Assembly: GCA_019188255.1 (NCBI GenBank)
Contig: JAETXT010000010.1
Coordinates: forward strand, 2,542,001 to 2,606,000
Reading direction: 5' to 3'
Length of the DNA: 64,000 nucleotides
DNA from: Verticillium longisporum
Taxonomy: Eukaryota > Ascomycota > Sordariomycetes > Glomerellales > Plectosphaerellaceae
Shown: piece by piece, positions 33,907 through 45,936 of the stretch
Numbering within the stretch: position 1 is the stretch's first letter
How the letters are laid out: each line of letters starts with the position of its first letter
The notes under the pieces: model-generated
What the model was told of the DNA's origin: nothing
What the model saw: the letters and a program-made list of their open reading frames with translations, nothing else
The model's database searches: none
Made by a program: the position numbers and the translations under genes

Positions 33907-36900
33907 ATGGATCCTCTGTCCATCGCTGGGACCACCGCCGGACTCCTCACCCTCACGGCCCAGATCATCACGCGGGGCTATGCGTGTATGATGCGACTGA
34001 AGAGCAACGATGACGATGTCCGCACAGCCGTCAACGACGTCTCCAGCTTCTCGGGGATCCTCATGGCAATCGAGTCGCAATGCAAAGAGCGCGGCGACGA
34101 CATTGCCTCGCCCATGAGTCACCTCATCATCAAGAATCAACCATTGTGGAGGAAGAAGGTTGACGAGTGCGAAGCGGTGCTGGTGGAGATGCTTGAAATC
34201 CTGGATTCACTCACCAAGGCGAATAAGGCACAGTTGCTTATCAAGGGCAACAGTCTCTGGGAGAAGCTTCAGAAATCTACCACCCAGATTGAGACGTCGA
34301 AGAGCTTCTTTATCCTGTGTTTGCAACTGCAGAATAAGTGAGTGGGAGTTGAGAGAGATTGGAGATCACTCAGTCCACTGACATCTGAAAGTGAGGATAT
34401 CAGATCCTCGCAGAAGATAAGCGGGAAGATCATGTCATCACTAGATCGCCTACGGGACGAACAAGATCGCGCAAGGCAGGAGGCCAAACTGAAGGAACGA
34501 AGTAAGACCTGACATACCTGGTGACCATCCGTCTGGTAGCTAATTGTGATCAGAGGAACAACAGCATGGCATGATGGAATGGCTTGGCTTCCCGGGCGAA
34601 GCGATGCAAGATGACCTAATCAACACAGGACACCCAGGGTCCTCTCAATGGCTTTTTGAGCGCGAGGAGTTCATCGACTGGCTCACAGCTGATGGGCAGT
34701 CAGGTTTATGGCTTCGAGGTCCACGTAAGATTCCCTCCGCCCCCTCCAGTTTATCCTTTTTTGCCGTCAGTCAAATCACTAAAAGTTGAATTAGAGGGCG
34801 CTGGCAAGACCATCATTGTGTAAGGGTCCCATGTCCCACTGTGTCTACTGTCATTCATTATGGTGAGATAGTTCACGAGTCATCGACTTTATCCAGACCC
34901 AGTGTCTAGACCAGGATGCGGTCCTGCTCTTCCACTTCTGCAGGTTTACGGACGAGGCAACGAGATCACAAGACCAGCTTCTCGGTGCTCTCATCACACA
35001 GCTTCTTGATAACCTGCCAGAAGACTCGCCTCTTCCTGATACCCTCACCTCGATGATGAAGCGATCCCGATTCTTGTCATATCCCCGCATCTCAAGACTC
35101 AAACCGGTCTTCTTAGAGCTTTGCAAAGCTCATGCAACGGTCTACATTGTTGTCGATGGTTTGGACGAGCTTGACAATTTCAAGGACATCCTAGGTATCT
35201 TTCGAACTCTCAACATGTCACAGACCACTTCGATCAAGCTTTTTGTCTCCAGCAGACCAAACACAGAGCTGAAGACTGCCTTCGCATCATATATCAATGT
35301 TGAGATCCTGCCCGAAGATGTTGAGTCTGACGTACAAATGTTTGTGCGTGATAACTTGGAGGAACTCCTCTCTGGCAACGAAGAGGAAATAGACCCCGGT
35401 CTACTTGTTATGGAACTCGCCACGCGAGCTGGTGGCATGTAAGTCACGCTCAATCCGTCCTTATCTAAACCATATTTACTCAATTTCGTCATCCAGGTTT
35501 CTCTGGGCTGTATGTCAGGTCCAATACCTGTCGCGTATCAGGACCACCATCACCCCCGATCTCATTGCCACACTACCACCAGCACTCGAGAGCATATTCG
35601 AGAACGTGCTCATGACGCTCGAAGACAAGGACCGGAAGATGACTCTCCGCATATTGCAACTCGTCATGTTTTCATTTCGACCCTTAGATCTGGCCGAAAT
35701 TGACGAAGCCATAGCGATTTCACCCTCCAGCAAAAGCCTAGCCGGACTGCTTCGCCTACGCCAGAAAGATGCCATCTTGGAAATGTGTGGTTGCATGCTC
35801 TCTCAGTCGCCTCGTACCAAGAATATCCAGCTTGCACACAGTTCAGTGTACGAATTCCTCACTCGGAAGACGGCTGAGTCCAGTGCGATCCACGACTATT
35901 TCCACTTCGACGACATGACTTCGCATAGAGAGCTCTTTGCGACCTGCGTTCGGTACCTCAGCATGAACGAATTCGACTCGGACACATTTCGGGAGACATT
36001 TCGCCTCGCTCAGGACGGGGGCCATGCCGATTCAGATCTGCAGGCTTTTGCAAAGGCACCATTCCTCGATTACGCCGTCAGCCACCTCGTTTCTCACATG
36101 AAGAAAATCGAGCTTGTCATTGACTCTACTGACCATGATTGCACGGGTTTAGCCGAGAGGTTCTTCTTTGAAGATAGCTCCCGGTTTACGTCTTGGCTCC
36201 TGGTGCGACAGTATCTTGATGGCACGTACAGAAACCCGCCTGGTAGCAACGCATACCACATTGCTGCCATTTACGGCATTGAGCAGGTCTTTGGCATGGG
36301 TCCTGATCAGTACGGCCTCAAAGCACAAACCTTAGACGGCAGAAATGTGCTGCATCTCGCACTAGAGAATCAGCAATGGGAGATCGTTGACGCCATTCTG
36401 CGTCTGGGACTGGGAGATCTCCTTAGCGAATTCGATAAGCAAGGACGCTCTCCGCTGCACGTTGCGGTTGAGCTCGGCAATACCTTCATGGTTCAGCGCC
36501 TCATCGAGGGAGGAGCGGACCCCAACCTCGCCAGCTCTCTCAACCAGGGTCGAACTCCGATCTTCATGGCTGTAGAGAATAAGTGGGATGAGCTTACCGA
36601 GTATCTCTCAGGCAGAGCCAATCTAGACATCTGTCTTGACGATGGACGCTCGCTCCACCACGTGGCCGCGCAGTCTGGAAGCCTCGAATGGATCACCGCG
36701 TTGGAAGGTAGTCGTGGAGGCAGTACAATGACGCCGAGCCCTACCAACCGTCGTGGTAGCGTAAGACGCGATGATAATGGCTGGACACCTCTCCAGTACG
36801 CGGCAGATCTTGGGCATACGGCCATGATTCCCAAGCTCATGGCCAGTGGATATGCGGCTTATGAGCTGGACAAGAACGGGTGGACTCCGTTACATGCAGC

Positions 36901-38942
36901 GATTCGAAGGCGCTTCATCAGAAGTGCTACAGCGTTACTAGATCGTATGGTGCATGTGCCTCCCAGCGACGATTCTGTCAGCAGACTCCAAACCAACAGA
37001 CCCGGCTCCTCCATGACAGTGCCTGAGTCATATGATTACTATGGTCTACAAACGGACACAAGCTCCTTCACATTTTCCAGCCCTTCAGCGTCGCGGCCTT
37101 CGTCGTCCGGAAAATATGGTGCCCATTTCAATCCAATAAATGAGCCAACGCCTGCAGCCGCCAGTCAGCCACAGCCAGCATACACTTACAACAGCTTGCG
37201 CTCTCAGCTCACCGCCCCAATCTCAGGTCTTCTGTCAGTTAGTATTGGGAGAGCAGCGCAGCCGCCTGGGGGCGATCCGGCGACGAGTCCACTGCCGCGA
37301 CTAAATAGGATATCGACATCGACAGAGCCAGCGGTCAGCCTGCAACGAAATATACCACCTGGCGGCGGAGACGACAGGTTCCCTTCTGGCTCTTCAACCA
37401 GGGAAGCTTTGCGACATCGAGCCTTGTCACCACTCTATGTGGCCGCTGCAGATGCATACACGGAAGGCGTCGAACTCCTCGTCAAGCATCGAGCCAAGCT
37501 TCCGGCTTGGGGCCTGACAGAGGAGGAAAAGGCCAAGTGTCTCAAGGTGGCGCTCGAAACATCCAATACTCCCATCGTACTGCCTCTTCTCGAGCTCTTT
37601 GGGGAAGAAAGCCTTTGGGATGCCGCACCACAGCTGATTGCAACAAGAAACGATGAAATCATTAGCAAAATGAAGGCTCGTATCCCAGAAGAAACGGCTT
37701 ACAAAGTGCTGATTGGAAGGGGCCTGCGCACCAAACAAATCGACGTGGTAAGCTTCGTCCTGACGACGTGGCCGAAACCCTTCGCGGATTTGGCTGTATT
37801 GGCAGTTGACATTTGCGCTGCTAGTATGCCGAATCAGGAGACAGCGACCTCTGAACTACTTGGAACCATGGTCGAACAGTATGTTGCTGATTACATCCGC
37901 GACACCGACCAAGCCGCACAAGACGGGAAACAGTCGTCGCTTCTGACACAAGCTCTGGAGGGGAGACATTTGAGGGCCGCGACAGTACTCATCGACAGGG
38001 GCGCCGATCTGCACGTGCGGAACAGAGGAGGCGAAACGCCGTTGCTCTCTCTGCCGCGGGTCATACCCGCATATGCGAGCGAAGCATACAACACTCGATA
38101 CCTCGACCTGGCCGACCGGATGGTGATTCAAGGCTGTGATGTCAGCATGACCGATCTGAAAGGGCACAATCTCTGCCACAAAGCAGCCACGCAGGGTAAT
38201 GCCAAAATGATGGACTGGGCCCTGAAGAAAGGCGTAGCGCCCACCGGCCGCACTGTCCATGCAAGGACGCCTCTCGCCCTTGCAGTTGAGACAGGTTCAG
38301 CGGACTGTGTACGGACGATCCTAGACTTCCTCAGGACCGACGACAGCGCCGGCGCCACAACCTTGTCCACGGGCCTAGGCCGTGTCGTCGATCTCATGGA
38401 CTATGGGAAAATGCGAACTTCGCCGCTCCTCAGAGCCTCTGTTGACCGTCCCAAACGCAAGCTATCCATCCTGGCGCTCCTCGTTGAAGCTGACGAAAGA
38501 GCATTCTCCCCGCTAGACCCGAGCCTCCAGCGTGACGTGGAAGGTCTCCGTGCTTCGCTCTACACAGAGGCTCTCTGCTGGACCATTGACTGCCGTTTCC
38601 CACAGGGTTTCGAGCTCCTCCTGCCACGGATCTCAACTTTTGCCGCGCTTTGTCGGCGCAGCATTGACGGCGAAACGGTGCGGTACGCGCCAGTGACGAC
38701 GACTCTCTGAAGGCGCTTCTGCAGAAGGTTGAGGCTTTGGGGGGCAAGACAAGATCACAGAGGTTGTCAACCTTCACGACACGCAGAAAAGGACGCCGCT
38801 GTTGCTTGCCGTCGAAGCACGGTCTCTGGAGAAAGTGGCTTCGTTGTTGCGCGCTGGCGCAAGGTCGGACCAGGCCATGATTGACTCGACGACAGATCCA
38901 GCTATTGCGACGATACTGAAGAGGTATTGCGTTGAGCTGTGA
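33907..38942 (+). CDS. NACHT-ankyrin STAND (NLR-like) protein, frame broken near the 3' end
   Basis: Six exons (33907-34337, 34392-34501, 34554-34724, 34795-34819, 34872-35438, 35497-38710) splice in frame to 1505 residues. The N-terminus (MDPLSIAGTTAGLLTLTAQI) matches the helical N-terminal domain of fungal STAND proteins. WLFEREEFIDWL and the P-loop GPQGAGKT (about 236-243, assembled over two introns) follow, then Walker B VVDGLDELD (about 341) and the NACHT region. Ankyrin units run from about 600 (HVAVELGNTFMVQRLIEGGADPN, TPLQYAADLGH) with a disordered Ser/Pro insert before a second set. After TGA 38708-38710 the ankyrin sequence resumes in other frames (DSLKALLQKVEAL, then TPLLLAVEARSLEKVASLL) to a stop at 38942. 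This implies two one-base losses. The likely role is a nucleotide-triggered non-self or stress sensor. Confidence 0.82.
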
Positions 38943-39060
38943 ATCCTGGGCCAAGTCTTTAAACATAGCTGCTTGCATATCAGAAAGTGGAAGGTTGCGC
39001 AGAGGATGACTCTGTTCGAACACAAGTTTGCAATAACCCCTGGAAAAAAGTCAAAGGCAT

Positions 39061-39086
39061 CTGACAGTGTCTGACAGTGTCTGACG
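39061..39086. repeat. TCTGACAGTG tandem repeat
   Basis: Two and a half copies of a 10-bp unit lie between the STAND gene and the tRNA. Confidence 0.7.
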
Positions 39087-39150
39087 GCGAGTAATCTTAG
39101 CCCACACGAGCAAAAGATGAAGTTCTCTTGCGAGATGCGTCAGGAATTGA

Positions 39151-39222
39151 GCCCAACGGGGGGCTCGAACCCCCAACCTTGAGATTAAGAGTCTCACGCT
39201 CTACCGATTGAGCTAGCCGGGC
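39151..39222 (-). tRNA. tRNA-Lys (CUU)
   Basis: Seventy-two bases fold as a cloverleaf: acceptor GCCCGGC/GTTGGGC with two G-T pairs, a D arm containing the A box TAGCTCAATCGGTAGAGC, anticodon loop CTCTTAA (anticodon CTT) and T arm GGGGGTTCGAGCCCCC with the B box. There is no intron. A TTTT tract follows about 35 bp downstream on the minus strand. Confidence 0.95.
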
Positions 39223-39621
39223 AGGCAGGTTGCTTGTTGTTGAATGCCGGCTTCGCAGCGGGCCTCATGGTGTACGGATGGGGCGGACGAGAAGAACCTG
39301 CGTGAATTGAAGAAAAAAAAAAAAAAACTACTTCATGGTTGCTGTCGGGGCCTTGATGGCCCACTTCAATGTCCGGAATCACGATGGCGAGACCTCGGAG
39401 TGGGGTTGCTGAAGGACCGGGGATAGTGGAGTGGGAATATCTGCCGATGGACGAAGAATCGCTTGACGAATACCACGGGTGACGGGTAAGGGGGGACAAA
39501 GTAGGCTGTGAGAATATCAATTAAGACCAGTAGAATTCATAAGCATGTTCATGACCCAAACCAAATGCGGTATCCCTGGTATCTTCGCTAGACTCGAAAC
39601 ACGCCCCTCGCAATGTTACAC
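39223..39621. other. Intergenic with poly(A) run
   Basis: No gene is seen. A run of about 16 A residues starts near 39311. Confidence 0.6.
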
Positions 39622-40433
39622 TCATTCCTTCCCTTGGCTTCTCATAATCGCCTTGTGTCTTTGGGTGTGGTATCTGACGTCCTTCGGGTGCAATGGATTA
39701 TAGACGATATGGCACATCTTGCATTCCTCAAAGGCCGGCTTCGTTGATAGATTGATCGTTGTTTGTATAGGAGCGGACTTGGAACGGGTCGGCTTGGCTT
39801 TTTGTCCCTCCTCAGCCTCGCTATACGGTAATTTGGTGTTGAGTGCTGTATCTGGTGATTGTTGGAGGGTGGAGCGGACAGCGCCCGTCTTCTTGCCAGG
39901 CATCTGGGACGCCTTGCCCTTGTATTGTGTGGAGAATGGCCTGTTCTCTTCGCTCGCTTTCGGATCCTCCAAATCTACTGTCCCAAGTGGCACGATCACT
40001 GGCGTTGGCGGTCGTAGGCGCAGCCGACGCGGTGTCCTCTTCGTCTCAGTGGGTGGTGGTGAGGATGGCGGAGTGGAAGACATGTGCGGTGGGTCTGATG
40101 AGCGGTCCGTCAGGCTGGCATCGCAGCTCGATAGGCATGGTTTGAAGTAGTTCAATATCGAGCCCTTCCCATAGTTGCTTGTTGACGATGATGGGGATTG
40201 GCGGCTGGCTGTAGATGGCGGTGGGAGTTCAGGTTCGGCTGCCGTGATGCGTCGTCGTTTGTCGGTCGTGGCGGCGGCGTCGCTCGTCTGTAAGGTTCGC
40301 TTCTTGCCGTACGTACGCAATGATCTCCTGCGACAAGGGGTTAGTCATGTGATTGCCAGAGCGAGTCCTTGATTCCTCACTTCTTGTTGTCATTCTGGGG
40401 GGCGACAAGGCTGGACGCGTGAAGATTGTCCAT
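39622..40433 (-). CDS. Eco1/ESCO-type zinc-finger protein without acetyltransferase domain
   Basis: The model joins 40433-40381 and 40327-39622 (53-bp intron), 252 residues from ATG 40433. The start MDNLHASSLV... KKRSLRTYGKKRTLQ resembles the N-terminus of fungal Eco1 cohesin acetyltransferases. SILNYFKP near residue 70 resembles a PCNA-interacting motif. The C-terminus carries the Eco1-type C2H2 finger (CKMCHIVYN... DVRYHTQRH) and stops 9 residues after it. The GNAT acetyltransferase domain that follows the finger in Eco1 is missing here. I could not find it downstream on the minus strand to 39230. Either it is a stand-alone PCNA/chromatin-linked finger protein, or a spliced 3' part was missed. 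Confidence 0.7.
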
Positions 40434-40883
40434 GACGGGAGAGATAACGGGAGAGAAGGCGGCTGGGCCGCAATGCTTCGAGGTGTGTCGCGATGAGTAA
40501 TGGTGGTCTCGAATGATCGGTCTATATATGCGTTGGATGCCTAGAATTGCTGGGAGGTATCGAAGAAGGCGAATTCTGGAAACGAGTGCAGTGCTGATTA
40601 GTTTGTCAATCGTGCATGAAGTGGTATTATGGAAGTACGAGGCTGGTAAGGCGATCATTAGAGGAATGACGATGCCCCACCAGAAATCGCATGTTTACGC
40701 GCTCGGGCGCGTCTTGACGCGCCATCGCGAGGGCACGTGATGTAGGTGAAATCACCGATGACGGATGTCTGGAAGAAATCCTAGGGCCTTATCTTATCGG
40801 ATCATTCGAGCCCTTCGTGAAAGCGACAAGCACAGTGGCATTCGGGCGAGTATTCATAACAGGTTGGGTTGGTTCATTATAGC
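40434..40883. other. Intergenic between two minus-strand genes
   Basis: No coding sequence is recognised. It is the promoter region of the zinc-finger gene. Confidence 0.55.
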
Positions 40884-41873
40884 TTAGTTTTCGCCCTTCA
40901 GCCGTCGTCGTATACCCTCGTCAGTAGCATCTTGTTTTCTTTTCGTGTCCAGTGAAATGATCTCCGCTGTTGACACGCCATCTGATGCCTTTTCTCCCGG
41001 TTCTGCCACAACCTGCCAGGTTTGCACCACCTCTTTGATCTCTTTCACCTTGGCCTGCTGCTTCTTCGCCTCGCCCATGCGCCATATGTAGCCAGAATAG
41101 ACGGCCACTTCGGCGATGCCCACTACGAGAGCACCGCCCATGGTGACGAAGAGTCGCGCGGGGGTACTCCACCACCGCGCAACGACCCAGATTGTGCCGG
41201 CGACACCGAGGATACTCACCATGAAGTTGAAGATGAGCATAACCTGACGGTGAACCTCTTCGAATGTCACCTCGTTGTCGCCTTCGTCTGACTTGTCGAT
41301 CGGTCGGTTGACTTCGGCGAACCCTTGCACGGTCGAGAGGGCGGTTGGGAACTGCTGCGAGAAGGCCTGCATTCGAGAGGGTTGCTTGAGCATGCGCTCG
41401 TACGTGCGTTGCTCCTCGTCTCGACGGAGGCGCGCCATGAGGGCCTTGTACTCTGGCGACTGGGCATGGTCAGCGAGGGGCGGGCGAGGTGCTCGAGACG
41501 AGAATCTTACTGGTTCTGGTTTTGGTGGTGGGGGTGGGCTGTAGACTTGTGATCCTCGCAGAAGACTCTCCAGCGAGAAATCTTGATGGCTTCCACCCTT
41601 CAGCTTCTTCCGCAGACGGAGGACCTGGGCATGTGTGATGGGGTTTCCGGGCTGAGGATCCTTCAGCGACGGCTCTGCATCGATGGCTGTTTGTGTCTGT
41701 CGGGCTTCGGCCGTCTGTTCTTCAGATGTCGCTTGAGGACCGTCGTGGTTGTGCAGAAGTTTCAGGCCCTCCACGATGGAAGGCGTCATGGTGAGGCGTA
41801 CCATGGTCGAAATGGTCGATGTCGTTGATGTAGCTTCGTCAATCGAATTGTCGAGTCGCAGATCATGGTACAT
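40884..41873 (-). CDS. Vma12/TMEM199-like V-ATPase assembly factor
   Basis: A single exon gives 329 residues from ATG 41873. A second ATG at 41804 (MVRLTMTPSIVEGL) resembles the usual family start better, giving 306 residues. The protein has a soluble N-terminal half with LRLRKKLKGGSHQDFSLESLLRGSQVY. A conserved-looking segment SPEYKALMARLRRDEEQRTYERML follows, then a charged EVTFEEVHRQ helix and two transmembrane helices (LIFNFMVSILGVAGTIWVV, LFVTMGGALVVGIAEVAVYSG). A lysine-rich cytoplasmic tail follows. This is the layout of the ER-resident factor that assembles the V-ATPase Vo sector. Family assignment rests on this layout and the segment before the first helix. Confidence 0.78.
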   Translation of the reverse strand: MYHDLRLDNSIDEATSTTSTISTMVRLTMTPSIVEGLKLLHNHDGPQATSEEQTAEARQTQTAIDAEPSLKDPQPGNPITHAQVLRLRKKLKGGSHQDFSLESLLRGSQVYSPPPPPKPEPVRFSSRAPRPPLADHAQSPEYKALMARLRRDEEQRTYERMLKQPSRMQAFSQQFPTALSTVQGFAEVNRPIDKSDEGDNEVTFEEVHRQVMLIFNFMVSILGVAGTIWVVARWWSTPARLFVTMGGALVVGIAEVAVYSGYIWRMGEAKKQQAKVKEIKEVVQTWQVVAEPGEKASDGVSTAEIISLDTKRKQDATDEGIRRRLKGEN

Positions 41874-42198
41874 CGTGCCTTGAAAGCCAGTAGGCACCAG
41901 CGTTGCACCAGGGAGCTACGGATGGCCCCAGTCATAGCTTCAGCCAATCACAACACCAGAACGCTCCACCCACGCTGCGCGGGCGTTCCGTACTGAGCCG
42001 ATGGAGGGCAAGAGAGAAAAAAGCGAATTCATTTCATCATCATCAGCGGATAACCATCGACGTCAACCTCGGCGACCACCGTCCATCGACACTTGCTGGC
42101 GCCTGTATCCGTAAGAATCCGTAGTGATCTCGCCAATTGAAGTTCAAAGAGCGGCTTCAACACCACACAAAGGCTTTCAACAGGACCACTTTGGCGCC
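41874..42198. promoter_or_regulatory. Divergent promoter, Vma12-like / COQ1
   Basis: This is a 325-bp head-to-head gap between two housekeeping-type genes; no other gene fits. Specific sites are not identified. Confidence 0.5.
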
Positions 42199-43614
42199 AT
42201 GCAGCTCCGGCCAGGAGCCTTGACGCTGCGCAACAGCCACCAGGCGTCACGGTCTCTCCTCATCTCTACATGTGCTATTCGGCCGAGATGCAGCCCAGCA
42301 GTCGATCCGAGGTTTCCGTCGCACTTTGCATCATACCACAACACCCCGAGGAGGTCATCAGCATGGGGCGCTGCTGTCCAGGTCGCCGGACACATGGCTT
42401 CCAACGCCATCAACCGTGTCACAAAGGGTGACATGCACATCGACCCCTGCGGACAGTAGCCAAGGAAATGAAGTTCTTGACCGGCAACATTCGGAATCTC
42501 CTCGGCTCAGGCCATCCCGCGTTGGAAAAGGTTGCGAAATACTACACACATGCCGAGGGCAAGCACATCCGGCCGCTGGTGGTGCTGCTGATGGCACGGG
42601 CGACAGCTCTCTGCCCCAAGGCAGAACGACGAGCGCCGACGCAGACGTATGCGGGCATCAACTCGCCCATCTCCCCTGACGGTATCCTCTCCGACGTGAA
42701 CCCGACTTCGCCCTTTACCGGCCCGCCGCTGGACCCTCAGCAATCCAACTCGGACATTCTGCCGTCGCAGCGCCGGCTTGCCGAGATTACGGAGCTCATC
42801 CACACGTCGTCCCTCCTGCACGACGACGTGATCGACCACTCCGTGTCACGCCGCGGGTCCCCCTCCGCCAACCTCGAGTTCAGCAATAAAATGGCCGTCT
42901 TGGCAGGCGACTTTCTCCTCGGCCGTGCGTCCGTCGCTCTCGCCCGCCTGCGCGACGCCGAGGTCATCGAGCTCCTGGCTACCGTCATCGCGAACCTCGT
43001 CGAGGGCGAGTTCATGCAGCTGAAGAACACGGCGCAGGACGAGCGCAACCCGGCCTGGTCGCAGGAGGCCGTCGACTACTACCTACGCAAGACGTACCTC
43101 AAGACGGCGAGCTTGATCTCCAAGTCGTGCCGCGCGTCGGCTCTTCTCGGCAACGCCGATGCGGCGACTGTCGAGGCGGCCTACGCCTACGGCAAGAACC
43201 TGGGCCTGGCGTTCCAGCTCGTCGACGACATGCTCGACTACACGAGGAGCGAGAAGGATCTCGGCAAGCCGGCGGGCGCGGATCTGGAGCTCGGCCTCGC
43301 GACGGCGCCGCTGCTGTACGCGTGGAAGGCGAATCCGGAGTTGGGCGCGCTGGTTGGGCGCAAGTTTGAGGGGGAGGGCGATGTTGCGAGGGTACGTCAC
43401 TTTCCTTTTTTCCTTGTAACTGCGACTTGAGTAGAAGCTGACACGTCAATAGGCCCGCGAGCTGGTGCTGCAGAGCAACGGCATTGAGCAGACGCGCGCT
43501 CTCGCGCAAGAGTACTCGGAGAAGGCGATTGAGGCGATCAGCGGATTCCCCGACAGCGAGGCCAAGGACGGCCTCATCGAGATGGCCATGAAGGCGCTGC
43601 AACGGCAAAAGTAA
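42199..43614 (+). CDS. COQ1: Mitochondrial polyprenyl diphosphate synthase (ubiquinone side chain), frame broken
   Basis: The N-terminal frame from ATG 42199 encodes an Arg/Ser-rich mitochondrial presequence ending VTKGDMHIDP. It then runs into TAG at 42457-42459. The mature enzyme continues in another frame as LRTVAKEMKFLTGNIR... from about 42447. The switch falls at CCCC 42444-42447 and equals one missing base. The rest is complete: first Asp-rich motif LHDDVIDHS, GDFLLGRA, second Asp-rich motif LVDDMLDYT, SEKDLGKPAG, then a GTACGT intron (43392-43452) and exon 43453-43614 ending KALQRQK. It elongates isoprenyl diphosphate for coenzyme Q. With one base restored in length it would be about 451 residues, normal for the family. 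A loss in such a needed gene suggests sequencing error. Confidence 0.85.
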
Positions 43615-45936
43615 CGTCGCGGACGGGAGAGGCGGGGGGGTCAGGACCATGTTCGTGGGCGATCAACAGCAGCAGCAGCATCTTTTTGTACAAAACATGT
43701 GAAGAAAAGGGGCGGCGGGCAGAGGCGGAAGAGGATAACCGCCATGCGACTACCTTCTGTACAACACCGACATACACACAACACACCACCAAGACGCTTT
43801 CCCTGAATTGAGGAGGGAGAGTGCGCGTACAACTCTCGGCGCAAACGATAGACGGCGGCAGGGGTTACAGGGTAGGCAAAAGCGGTGTTGGATGGTGTGC
43901 TTTGCAGCTCAATACCATTTATGTTCTGGTTGAACCGTCTATGGCTCGGCGTCGTTGGTCGTGATGTTCGCCTCGACGTTGGGACGATGCACACCGAACG
44001 TACCTACCTACCTAGGTAAGCTTGGTAAGTAGAGTAGGTACCTAGGCAGAAAAGAGCGTGCACGGCTAGAACGATACACCGCCCTTCCCGAGGGCGTGCG
44101 TCGGCCATCGCCGGTGGTGCGGCGACATCCGGGCTCCGCTCTCGAGCGCGCCGGCCGAGCGAGCGGGTTTGGGGTTCCCATTACGTGACGAACAAGGCGT
44201 GTGGACGTGCACAGGGCCCGGCGGCCGACAGGTGTTTGGTCGGGTACCCAGGAGGGGCGGGGCAGAAACGCATGCTGCGCGATGAGGGACGGGCCAAAGC
44301 TTGTCACAGCGATGGGAGGGGACCCTGAAATCGGCTGAGATGGCATCTCCGCGGCGGCTGGCTCGTGAGGATGACGGGAGATGGACAGTGCGACAACGTC
44401 TGAATGATCACGTCAATCTCTGTAGAAGAAATGTGAGAGGAACACTTGTCAGAGGGAACCATTGAGAAATAAGATGAACAAGCCCAGGACCATCTGTCCC
44501 TGTCGACGCTGAACAGGTCCGATTCGCGCGGCCTGGGTTGTGACTTGATGGTGTTGCTCGACGATGAACACAGGAAAAGCCTCGATCCGTGGCCGCGGCG
44601 GTTCATGAGAATGGGGCCCCTGGCTCGCCCATCTCAGCATTGGCTAGACACGCTGGGCGATGTCGGCGCAGAACCCTCTTTCCCGCTAGGTTGCCCGGTT
44701 GCCTCTGGTTCGCCCGGTTGCCTCTGGTTCGCCAGGTTGCCTCTGGTCTCGCCAGGTTGCTTCTGGACTCACCGGTTTTGCGCAAAGAAACTGAATGGCC
44801 GTGAAAATGAAGGCGACCAATGGATAGGCGCATCGATCCGGCTTTACTCGATGATTACTCGATGGAAACACGCGGGCCAATTGCTGAGGTAAGGCGCTGG
44901 CAGGAACACCTTGACGAGGAAGGGCCAGCGTTGCGCTTGTCGAGGGATTGCGGTTTATTGGGACGGCGTCTGATTGGTGCGCTGGGGCTATTGACCAATC
45001 GGGGGTGCATGATAAGGGATCTCGGCTTTTGGAAGGGCAGGCACGACGGATCATGGATGGGCAGGGACGAACTAATGACGGGCAGGGAGGGACTTGCCTG
45101 GATTTGGGCAGGCCTATGATTTGGGCAGGGGCCTAGGACCTGAGGTAGGTAGGTACCTAGGTGTAACGTAAGGTAGGTAGGCTGAGGGTATTCAGGGTCT
45201 CCCTCTCTGTCTCCCGTCAGTCGACTACCTCCACACCCTCCGGCTCGGCTCATGCATATGCTTCTGCTTCGTGTTCGGGCGTCTGGCACTGCACCCCACC
45301 GCCGCCGAAGGCCAACACGCTATGGACGACGCGAGGCGATGCCGTTGCGATGATCTCGAGTAATGGTGTGGCCAGCTCGCATGTCGCTTCCAGGACGCCC
45401 AGCGGTCTGTCAAGCTGCCCAGGCTCTCCCTCAAGGTGCCTAGCCTCTCTCTCTCCCGAACCATCGAAGAAACGCAAGACACTAAAGAGACACAAGAGCA
45501 AGACGAGAATAACGCACTTTCTAGAACCCGTTAGAGTCTCCGAGCAAGGGTTCCCCAGACACACACCCCTCCTCCGACTGTCAACCCGCAGACACGACGC
45601 AGCACCTTCGCATCGAGTTTTGATTCCGATCCCACCCTTATCTCACCCGATTCCTCACCCCTCCCCCACCATCTCGTCCCAGATAAGAGCTCGTCGCGCC
45701 GCCAACTCAACTTCTTTCCAAGCTTCGCGACCTTGACAGCCCTTTCTCACTCCCTCTTTTGTTTTTATCCCCTTTGGCATCCTCTTGCTCTGTCCGTCAC
45801 GCCTTCATCCTGGCAAGGAAAGGTTCTGCTTCAACCACACGACACTCGTCTTGCAGAACGACAGAGACCCTCCTCAGAGACCTCCTGAAAGACCTCCTGA
45901 AAAACCTCCCAGAGACCTCCCAAGAGACTCCCCACC
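43615..45936. other. 2.3-kb intergenic region before allantoinase
   Basis: No gene is supported. It contains GTACCTACCTACCTAGG clusters at 44000-44045 and 45138-45180, and a GGTTGCCTCTGGTTCGCC repeat at 44694-44768. From about 45600 a pyrimidine-rich stretch with GACCTCCTGAAA repeats (45880-45930) probably forms the allantoinase leader. Confidence 0.6.
44694..44768. repeat. GGTTGCCTCTGGTTCGCC tandem repeat
   Basis: Four imperfect copies of an 18-bp unit. Confidence 0.85.
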
